Assembly (NCBI GenBank): GCA_903834645.1
Contig: CAILKA010000580.1
Coordinates: 1-11,974 of the forward strand
Direction: 5' to 3'
DNA length: 11,974 nucleotides
Source of the DNA: an uncultured beta proteobacterium
GTDB taxonomy: Bacteria > Pseudomonadota > Gammaproteobacteria > Burkholderiales > Burkholderiaceae_C
The translations under genes and the position numbers were made by a program. Under the pieces are notes generated by a model. That model made no database searches and was not told the origin of the DNA. It saw nothing but the letters and a program-made list of their open reading frames with translations. Shown here one piece after another: positions 6,779 through 11,974 of the stretch (its first letter is position 1; every line of letters starts with the position of its first letter).

Positions 6779-7140
6779 CAGTCAGGTGCGGGCATGGTGG
6801 AGGGGTGCGAAGGCGGGTTTCCAGGTGCTGGTTGATGGTCAGGGCTCGAGGAGCTCAGGGCCTTGGCCAGGGCCGCGTGACGATTCTTCCACGCCGGGGA
6901 ACCCATGGCTCGGCAGACCGGGTCGATGACGCGGTCTGCGCCCATCTCCCGCATGGTCTTCAGGGAGGTCAGTCCCTGCTCTTCCAGGCGGCTGACGACC
7001 CTGGGCCCCACGCCGGGTGCGCGAAGCAGCGCCAACCTTTCGGGATCGCAGAACCGTCCCGGCGCCAAGCCGCTGGGGCCGTTCTCGCCCACTGCGTCGT
7101 AACCTGGTTTCCTGGACTGCAAAAATGCATTCGTATGCAT
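6778..7140 (-). CDS. Small helix-hairpin-helix protein upstream of sdaA
   Basis: A protein of up to 120 residues. Residues 38-60 (LLRAPGVGPRVVSRLEEQGL) form a helix-hairpin-helix of the kind that grips the DNA backbone without sequence preference, followed by a helical stretch (MREMGADRVIDPVCRAMGS, AWKNRHAALAKAL) and a Ser/Pro-rich tail. I know similar short proteins only as conserved hypotheticals. Its stop overlaps the sdaA start by one base, which supports both the gene and an operon. The start is doubtful. The ATG at 7138-7140 lies inside the large palindrome, where the promoter may also be. An in-frame GTG at 7090-7092 would give 104 residues with the domain whole, so the first 16 residues may be untranslated. 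Confidence 0.65.
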   Translation of the reverse strand: MHTNAFLQSRKPGYDAVGENGPSGLAPGRFCDPERLALLRAPGVGPRVVSRLEEQGLTSLKTMREMGADRVIDPVCRAMGSPAWKNRHAALAKALSSSSPDHQPAPGNPPSHPSTMPAPD

Positions 7141-7150
7141 TTGTGCAGTC
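7115..7150. promoter_or_regulatory. Large inverted repeat, probable operator (site 1)
   Basis: Two 16-base arms (7115-7130 and 7135-7150) are inverted repeats with one mismatch around TCGT. The core on the minus strand is ATGCATACGAATGCAT (7140-7125), one base from the perfect palindrome ATGCATACGTATGCAT. The size and symmetry suit a dimeric repressor such as a GntR- or LacI-type protein. On the minus strand TTGTCT (7157-7152) and TACGAA (7135-7130) could be a weak promoter running into the helix-hairpin-helix/sdaA unit, with the operator across it. The flanks lack a T-tract, so a terminator is unlikely. Confidence 0.65.
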
Positions 7151-7261
7151 TAGACAAGATGGCTGAAGGCGACAAGTCCGTCGCACGTATGAACAGTTCA
7201 AAAAAGCGACTACCCTACCCTGGGAAAACCCGAGCCGAGCCACCTGCACCCAGAAAGTAGC

Positions 7262-7277
7262 ATGCATACGTATTCGT
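7262..7277. promoter_or_regulatory. Related half-degenerate palindrome (site 2)
   Basis: ATGCATACGTATTCGT matches the perfect palindrome ATGCATACGTATGCAT at 14 of 16 positions, with the left half and centre perfect. Its centre is 137 bases from that of site 1, close to 13 turns of B-DNA, so both sites face the same side of the helix. It lies 73 bases upstream of the GTG of the dehydrogenase gene, where a promoter for the plus-strand operon would be expected. Bases between the sites show no gene. Confidence 0.5.
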
Positions 7278-7340
7278 TCGGACCTGACGGCAAGGCCGTC
7301 GGTGTTCGAAGCGCTTGTCATTCGAGCACACCAGACCTGC

Positions 7341-7344
7341 GAGG
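7341..7344 (+). promoter_or_regulatory. Ribosome binding site that sets the dehydrogenase start
   Basis: GAGG six bases before GTG 7351 selects that codon over the in-frame TTG at 7315, which has no ribosome site and would add 12 residues not typical of the family. Confidence 0.6.
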
Positions 7345-7350
7345 CTCCAA

Positions 7351-8661
7351 GTGATCCGTTATCTCAAGCGCGGCAAAGACGCCGCCTCCATCGCCCAGGC
7401 GGACGCTCAGGTCCGCAGCACTGTCGAAGGGATCCTCAGAGACATCGAGAAGCGCGGCGATGAGGCCGTGCGCGAGTACTCGCGCAAGTTCGACCAGTGG
7501 GAGCCCGAGCGTTTCATGCTCAGTCAGGACGAGATTCGTGCCGCCGTGGCCCGGCTGTCGGTCCGGGAGGTGGAAGACATCCGGTTCGCGCAGGCGCAGA
7601 TTCGCAACTTCGCCCAGATTCAGCGTGACAGTCTGCAGGATGTCGAGGTGGAGACCTTGCCCGGTGTGGTGCTGGGCCACAAGCACATCCCCATGAACAA
7701 CGTGGGCTGCTATATCCCGGGCGGAAAGTACCCGCTGCTGGCCTCCGCCCACATGAGTGTGTTGACCGCCAAGGTGGCCGGAGTCCCGCGGGTGATCGCC
7801 ACTGCGCCGCCCTTCCAGGGTGAGCCGCACCCTGCCATCGTGGCCGCGATGCACTTCGCCGGCGCGGATGAGATCCTGGTGCTCGGTGGCGTACAGGCTG
7901 TGGCCGCCATGGCCATTGGAACTGGCTCCATCCAGCCCGTCGACATGCTCGTGGGGCCGGGGAACATGTTCGTGGCCGAGGCCAAGCGCCAGCTCTACGG
8001 GCGCGTGGGCATCGATCTTTTCGCTGGGCCCACGGAGACCCTGGTGATCGCGGACGAGTCGGTGGACGGCGAAATGTGCGCCGTGGACCTGCTCGGTCAG
8101 GCCGAGCACGGGCCCACATCCCCGGCGATCCTCCTGACCAGCAGCGAGAAGCTGGCGAGGGACACCATGGCGGAGGTCGAGCGGCAACTGGGTGTGCTGC
8201 CCACGGCCGGCATCGCGCGCCAGAGCTGGGCTGACTTCGGAGAAGTCATCGTCTGCGACACCCTCGACGAGATGGTGGCCAAGGCTGATGAGCTGGCCTT
8301 CGAGCACGTGCAGGTGATGACGGCAGATCCTGATGTCTTCCTGCGGCGGATGACAAACTACGGCGCCCTGTTCCTTGGTCCGCGCACCAACGTCAGCTTT
8401 GGAGACAAGGTCATCGGAACCAACCACACCTTGCCCACCAACAGGAACGCTCGCTACACAGGTGGCCTGTGGGTGGGCAAATTCCTCAAGACCTGCACTT
8501 ACCAGCGTGTGCTCAGCGATGAGGCCAGTGCCGAGATTGGGGCCTACTGCTCGCGTCTGTGCCACATGGAGAACTTTGCCGGGCACGGCGAGCAGGCTAA
8601 TTTGCGGGTGCGTCGCTATGGCAAACGGGATGTGGCCTGGTACCAGCCCGTGGACGCCTGA
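7351..8661 (+). CDS. HisD-family dehydrogenase, HpsN-like (not histidine synthesis)
   Basis: A 436-residue NAD-dependent, zinc-binding alcohol-to-acid dehydrogenase of the histidinol dehydrogenase superfamily. Zinc ligands align with E. coli HisD: Gln250 and His253 (GQAEHGPTSPA), Asp352 (FGDKVIGTNHTLPT) and His412 (GHGEQANLR). The catalytic pair is Glu318-His319 (AFEHVQ). IPGGKYPLLASAHMSVLTAKVAG and ARYTGGLWVGKFLKTCTYQ differ from true HisD and resemble the sulfopropanediol 3-dehydrogenase (HpsN) group, which oxidises a terminal alcohol to a carboxylate in two steps. No other his or sulfonate genes are nearby, so the substrate is unknown; a hydroxy acid or polyol acid fits the neighbours. First gene of the operon; GTG start with GAGG. 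Confidence 0.85.
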   Translation: MIRYLKRGKDAASIAQADAQVRSTVEGILRDIEKRGDEAVREYSRKFDQWEPERFMLSQDEIRAAVARLSVREVEDIRFAQAQIRNFAQIQRDSLQDVEVETLPGVVLGHKHIPMNNVGCYIPGGKYPLLASAHMSVLTAKVAGVPRVIATAPPFQGEPHPAIVAAMHFAGADEILVLGGVQAVAAMAIGTGSIQPVDMLVGPGNMFVAEAKRQLYGRVGIDLFAGPTETLVIADESVDGEMCAVDLLGQAEHGPTSPAILLTSSEKLARDTMAEVERQLGVLPTAGIARQSWADFGEVIVCDTLDEMVAKADELAFEHVQVMTADPDVFLRRMTNYGALFLGPRTNVSFGDKVIGTNHTLPTNRNARYTGGLWVGKFLKTCTYQRVLSDEASAEIGAYCSRLCHMENFAGHGEQANLRVRRYGKRDVAWYQPVDA

Positions 8662-8678
8662 CTGACTGATTCATCCCC

Positions 8679-9416
8679 GTGACCGATCGCCCTGTACTGG
8701 TGATGATTCCAGGCACGCTGTGCGACGGGCGCCTCTTTGATCGGCAAGCGCGTCGACTTCGGTCTCAGGTGCAGGTGGTTCGTGTGGACTGGCAACACCT
8801 GCAGCAAGCCGCAGACCCCATCGATGTACTTCTGCGCCGTCTGCCTCCGCGCTTCTCGCTGGCCGGCTTTTCGTTGGGTGGCCTGTGGGCTGTGCAACTG
8901 ATGGCCCGGGCGCCTGAGCGGGTGGAGCGGCTGGCCCTGATCGCGAGCAATGCGGAAGCTTCCAGCCGGCGTGTGGCGCGCAGGAGTGCAAGACTGTGGC
9001 GCCTGTGGCGAACGCGGGGCCCGGCGGCGGTGGCGCGGGTCTGCAAGCCTGCCTATTTCCACCAGCACCGGAGCCGCCAGCAGCACGCGCGTCTTGTGAA
9101 GGAGATGGCCTTGGCCACCTCTACACGCGTGGCGAAGGCCCAGTTCGACTGGGCGGGTCATCGGCCAGACGGGCTGCAGGTGCTGGCCCGGACATCTGCT
9201 CCCACTTTGTTGATCAGTGGCGCCCTTGACCGCCTGTGTCCCCGGGCCCTGCAGCAGCGCATGCTCGCGGCCGCGCCAACCGCTCAGTGGGCCGAGTTGC
9301 CGCGCTGTGGACACTTTCTGCCGCTTGAAGCGCCGGCGCGCCTGACCCGTCTCCTGGTGTCATGGCTGGCCGAGCGTTCCCCGGTCTCCCTGGAGAACAT
9401 CCTTGATCACACCTGA
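8679..9416 (+). CDS. Alpha/beta-fold hydrolase
   Basis: A 245-residue cytosolic hydrolase, probably an esterase or lactonase. The nucleophile elbow GFSLGG puts Ser65 as nucleophile. Asp184 (SGALDRLCP) and His212 (CGHFLPLEAP) complete the triad. PGTLCDGRLFDRQ (11-23) resembles the oxyanion-hole region of the family. A variable, Arg-rich cap lies at about 95-160. There is no signal peptide. The GTG at 8679 is 17 bases after the dehydrogenase stop; its ribosome site is weak, so translational coupling is likely. ATG 8703 would remove the first beta strand and is less likely. The last 14 bases overlap the cupin gene. In this setting it may open a lactone or ester before or after the oxidation step, which is inference. 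Confidence 0.85.
   Translation: MTDRPVLVMIPGTLCDGRLFDRQARRLRSQVQVVRVDWQHLQQAADPIDVLLRRLPPRFSLAGFSLGGLWAVQLMARAPERVERLALIASNAEASSRRVARRSARLWRLWRTRGPAAVARVCKPAYFHQHRSRQQHARLVKEMALATSTRVAKAQFDWAGHRPDGLQVLARTSAPTLLISGALDRLCPRALQQRMLAAAPTAQWAELPRCGHFLPLEAPARLTRLLVSWLAERSPVSLENILDHT
9392..9396 (+). promoter_or_regulatory. Ribosome binding site for the TTG-started cupin gene
   Basis: GGAGA lies six bases before TTG 9403, inside the end of the hydrolase gene. No ATG or GTG with a comparable site occurs nearby in frame, so TTG is the likely start. Confidence 0.65.
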
Positions 9417-10542
9417 AGCCCTGGCAGAGCGATTCATCCCCTTCGTGGGCTTGAAGTACTCGACCGAAGCCTTCATCGACTACTGCATTCCAGCTTCGAC
9501 GCCGAAGTACAACTACGCGCTGATCGGCCCCGGTGTTTCGCAGAACCCGAACCAGCCGGTGAGCCTGCGTGAACCGCATGGCTTCCAGGTGGGAGGCGTG
9601 TCCATGCCGCACGGAAAGACCAACCCGGCGCACATGCACTTCACCTGCGAGGTCTTCATCTGCACGCGAGGAGACTGGAGCATCGAATGGGGCTTCAACC
9701 CCCAGGTGCAGTCCGCCCCCATAGGCGAAAGCGACCTGGTGTCGGTGCCCACGTGGATCTACCGCGGGTTCACCAACATCGGCGTGGATGATGGTTTCAT
9801 GTTCACGGCGCTGGGTGGCGACAACACCGGCGGCATCCTGTGGGGCCCGAGCACCCTCCAAGCGGCGGCGGCGCAGGGTGTGCAATTGACCGAGGGCTAC
9901 CGGATCGTGGATTCCCGCAGGGGCGACCGCATGGAGCCTCACGAACGTCCCGTCCAGCCCATGACCGCGGATGAAATTGCCCAGCTGAAGCACTGGTCCC
10001 CCGCGGAGATGGCACGCCGTATCGTGCGCTTCGCAGACCTGCAGTGGTCGGGCCAGGCCTTGCTCGATGCATGGCTGCCCGGGTGCGGAGCCGAGTTGGC
10101 GCCTGCCGTCGGGCTGGGCATCACGCAGGACCGGAACCAGTTGGCCCCCGTCCAGAACCCTCATGGGCTTTCCATCGAGTGGTTGCGCATCCCGCCGGGC
10201 GGACAGGTCTCGCGCCACCGTCTCGCGGAGAAGCAAGTCTTGATTGTCAAGGAAGGCGCGGTGGATGTGACGGTGGACACGACGGCCGGACCCATCACCC
10301 ATCGAGCCCAAGGCGAGGCCAAGACCTGGGATACCTTTTCGCTTCCAGACCGATGCTGGAGAACCTTGCGAAACCCAGGGTCCACGCCGGCACTGGGGGT
10401 GCTGATGACGGCAGGCGACCACCGCAAGCGCATCGAGTGGGACCCCGGCGTCTGCGCAAGGGCCGCCGCACAGGCGGGCTGGGCTGTCGACGCCAATGGC
10501 TATGTGGCAGACAAGAGGTTCGTCGACCGCGCGCAACGGTGA
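9403..10542 (+). CDS. Two-domain cupin protein (bicupin)
   Basis: A 379-residue soluble protein made of two related halves. GPGVSQNPNQ...PHGF in the first is mirrored by GLGITQDRNQ...PHGL in the second, showing an internal duplication. Cupin 1 has a complete motif 1, His77-x-His79-x3-Glu83-x6-Gly90, but motif 2 (PTWIYRGFTN, 116-125) has Arg121 where the last metal ligand His is usual. Cupin 2 keeps His272 but has Leu274 and Gln278 for the second His and the Glu, and again Arg320 in motif 2 (PDRCWRTLRN). So at most the first domain binds metal, through three side chains. Bicupins include dioxygenases, decarboxylases and isomerases; the reaction here cannot be named. The start overlaps the hydrolase gene, and the stop forms TGATG with a possible start of the next gene. 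Confidence 0.82.
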   Translation: MITPEALAERFIPFVGLKYSTEAFIDYCIPASTPKYNYALIGPGVSQNPNQPVSLREPHGFQVGGVSMPHGKTNPAHMHFTCEVFICTRGDWSIEWGFNPQVQSAPIGESDLVSVPTWIYRGFTNIGVDDGFMFTALGGDNTGGILWGPSTLQAAAAQGVQLTEGYRIVDSRRGDRMEPHERPVQPMTADEIAQLKHWSPAEMARRIVRFADLQWSGQALLDAWLPGCGAELAPAVGLGITQDRNQLAPVQNPHGLSIEWLRIPPGGQVSRHRLAEKQVLIVKEGAVDVTVDTTAGPITHRAQGEAKTWDTFSLPDRCWRTLRNPGSTPALGVLMTAGDHRKRIEWDPGVCARAAAQAGWAVDANGYVADKRFVDRAQR

Positions 10543-10604
10543 TGGCTTCAGCCCCTTTCAGACCTGCCCAGCCCATCCAGAGATCCACACAAACTCAAGC
10601 AACG

Positions 10605-11654
10605 ATGACTGCACACATGGACGCACTGCTGAACCGAGACAGACGGGTCTTGCTTGGTGGCTTGGGAGCAGGCTGGATCGCCTGGACCGCTGCATTGGCC
10701 GGCGCCAGCCAGCCCGCCGCAGCGCAGACGGCCGGCAGCGCTGCCCCCGGAGGCTACCCCGGCAATGGTCGCGTCACCATCGTGGTGCCTTTCGCGCCAG
10801 GTGGCGCGACGGACATCATCGGCAGGCTCCTGGCTGAGGCGCTCTCCAAGCGGTGGGGTGCGACCGTGACGGTCGAAAACAAGGCGGGTGCTGGCGGGGG
10901 AATCGGGACCGAGTTCGTGGCCCGCGCAAGGCCCGACGGACTGACGCTGCTGCTGGGCACGCAAACGGGTCTGGCAGTCAATCCCGTGCTGCTGCCGCGC
11001 CTGGGCTACGACGTCGAGAAAGACTTCACGCCCCTGACCCTGCTTGCCAGCACCCCATTGGTGCTGCTGGCGAGCCAGAAGTCCGGTGCCAAGGACGTGA
11101 ATGAGCTCGCTGCGCTCATCAAGGCGCGACCCGATGGACTGTCTTACGGCACGAGTGGCAACGGAACTTCCCAGCACCTGACGATGTTGATGATGCTCAA
11201 CCGCATAGGCGGCAAGGCGGTGCACGTGCCCTACAAGGGCAGCAGCCAGTCTCTGGCCGACCTGGCGGGGCAGCAGATCGACATGCAGTTCGACAACATG
11301 GCCACTGCCTTGGCCTTTGCGAAGACCGGCAAGGCGCGGGCCCTGGCGGTGACTTCCCTCACGCGCTCCGAACTGGCTCCTGACGTGCCCACGCTGGCGG
11401 AGTCGGGTCTGGTGAACTTCGAGGCCTCCACCTGGCTTGGCCTGCTGGCACCAGCGGGCTTGCCGGAGCCACTGCAGCAGTGGCTGCACAAGGAGGTGGA
11501 GGCCGTCATGACGGCGGCCGATGTCAGGCCCCGTCTCGCGGAGCAGGCCTTCACCGCACGCACCATGACGCCGGGGGCTTTTCGCGGATTCATCCAGGCC
11601 GAGACCCGCAGGTTTGCCGAACTGGTGCGTGTGAACCAGGTCACGGTCAACTGA
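10605..11654 (+). CDS. Bug-family tripartite tricarboxylate transporter binding protein
   Basis: A ~349-residue periplasmic solute receptor that would deliver a carboxylated substrate to a TctAB-type permease. Family marks: VTIVVPFAPGGATDIIGRLLAEAL (57-80), VENKAGAGGGIGTEFVARARPDGLTLLLGT, YGTSGNGTSQHLTM, HVPYKGSSQSLADLAGQQIDMQFDN and the C-terminal FRGFIQAETRRFAELV. The leader has NRDRRVLLGG followed by a hydrophobic stretch and ASQPAAAQ, a Tat-like export signal with cleavage near residue 40. The start is uncertain: ATG 10605 (chosen), ATG 10617 and ATG 10542 are in frame. The last overlaps the cupin stop as TGATG and could allow coupling but makes a very long n-region. No permease genes are in the window; Bug receptors are often encoded away from them. 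Confidence 0.88.
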   Translation: MTAHMDALLNRDRRVLLGGLGAGWIAWTAALAGASQPAAAQTAGSAAPGGYPGNGRVTIVVPFAPGGATDIIGRLLAEALSKRWGATVTVENKAGAGGGIGTEFVARARPDGLTLLLGTQTGLAVNPVLLPRLGYDVEKDFTPLTLLASTPLVLLASQKSGAKDVNELAALIKARPDGLSYGTSGNGTSQHLTMLMMLNRIGGKAVHVPYKGSSQSLADLAGQQIDMQFDNMATALAFAKTGKARALAVTSLTRSELAPDVPTLAESGLVNFEASTWLGLLAPAGLPEPLQQWLHKEVEAVMTAADVRPRLAEQAFTARTMTPGAFRGFIQAETRRFAELVRVNQVTVN

Positions 11655-11700
11655 CCGCGCCGGCCTGCACACGCACCCCACCACTGGACAGGCCCCAACC

Positions 11701-11974
11701 ATGACTTTTGCAGCCCCAGCGAACCATCCACTGGATACCCGCCTGCCTGAATGGCTCGCAAGTGGCCGACGACTGCGCGGCATCTTCAACAGCCTGCCTT
11801 CACCGGCCGTGGTCGAGATGTGCGCCTATGCGGGCTTCGACTTCATCGTTCTGGACAACGAGCACGGCAGTGCCGATCTGGAGACGACCGAGCACATGTT
11901 GCGCGCGGCACGGGCCAGTGGCATTGCTCCCATCGTGCGTTGCTTCGAGCACGACATCGCCCGCGCCCTGGACA
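11701..11974 (+). CDS. HpcH/HpaI aldolase family protein, N-terminal part (3' end outside window)
   Basis: The first 91 residues of a class II pyruvate aldolase-type protein, which cleaves 2-oxo-4-hydroxy acids to pyruvate (or a relative) and an aldehyde, or belongs to the citrate-lyase-beta/malyl-CoA relatives. RLRGIFNSLPSPAVVEMCAYAG is followed by FDFIVLDNEHGSADLE with Asp52 and His55, and IAPIVR with Arg80. Asp42, His45 and Arg70 of E. coli HpaI have the same spacing. The metal-binding residues lie beyond the window end. The ATG at 11701 has a modest ACAGG ribosome site 8 bases upstream and lies 46 bases after the binding-protein stop, in the same direction, so it is probably in the operon. 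The aldehyde product is unknown. Confidence 0.88.
   Translation, partial: MTFAAPANHPLDTRLPEWLASGRRLRGIFNSLPSPAVVEMCAYAGFDFIVLDNEHGSADLETTEHMLRAARASGIAPIVRCFEHDIARALD

Noticed and set aside
5375..6835. 486-codon open frame on the plus strand opposite sdaA
   Set aside because: It lies antisense to a full, motif-complete sdaA. Its His/Ala/Gly-rich product has no recognisable motif; long antisense frames are common in GC-rich DNA.
7115..7150. The big inverted repeat as a transcription terminator
   Set aside because: It lies upstream of both flanking units, is AT-rich in the core and has no T-tract after either arm.
7315..7350. TTG start giving 12 extra residues to the HisD-like dehydrogenase
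   Set aside because: No ribosome site precedes it, whereas GTG 7351 has GAGG six bases upstream and gives the usual IRYLKRGK beginning.
7318..8586. 422-codon minus-strand frame opposite the HisD-like gene
   Set aside because: His/Gly/Val-rich shadow translation without motifs; the plus strand has a complete catalytic set.
10044..10541. N-terminal extension of the Bug-protein frame into the bicupin gene
   Set aside because: The sequence is a shadow of the bicupin and would precede a signal peptide, which must be N-terminal.

Overview
The window is GC-rich DNA from a betaproteobacterium, most likely of the order Burkholderiales. This rests on the small Trp-rich membrane protein (a family I know from that order), the divergent ilvD/lgt pair, the form of the acs, dnaQ and sdaA products, and a Bug-type solute-binding protein. 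I infer the order from protein character, not from a database search.

Bases 1-4740 are a housekeeping block. It holds the 3' end of acs (acetyl-CoA synthetase), a small c-type cytochrome on the minus strand, a small Trp-rich membrane protein, ilvD (dihydroxy-acid dehydratase, minus) and, divergent from it, lgt. These are followed by a DnaQ-like 3'-5' exonuclease, a tRNA-Val(CAC) and a clean intrinsic terminator.

Bases 4746-5330 hold a minus-strand HigB/HigA-like toxin-antitoxin pair. The toxin reading frame is open but lacks about 24 residues of its basic catalytic core. The antitoxin looks intact, and a perfect 8-3-8 palindrome sits just upstream of the toxin start.

Bases 5387-7140 hold sdaA (iron-sulfur L-serine ammonia-lyase, minus). 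A small helix-hairpin-helix protein lies upstream, its stop overlapping the sdaA start by one base.

Bases 7151-11974 are an accessory plus-strand operon: a HisD-family dehydrogenase of the HpsN-like type, an alpha/beta hydrolase, a two-domain cupin, a Bug (tripartite tricarboxylate transporter) periplasmic binding protein and the 5' part of an HpcH/HpaI aldolase. The composition suggests uptake and breakdown of an organic acid or polyol acid: binding outside the inner membrane, ester or lactone cleavage, alcohol oxidation and retro-aldol cleavage. I do not recognise it as a described pathway and cannot name the substrate. The first three genes all start with GTG or TTG. The gap between the helix-hairpin-helix/sdaA unit and this operon carries two related palindromic sites (inferred consensus ATGCATACGTATGCAT) centred 137 bp apart, suggesting a shared or looping regulator encoded outside the window. 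This operon and its control region are the best candidate here for an undescribed system; the disarmed toxin is the second most interesting item.
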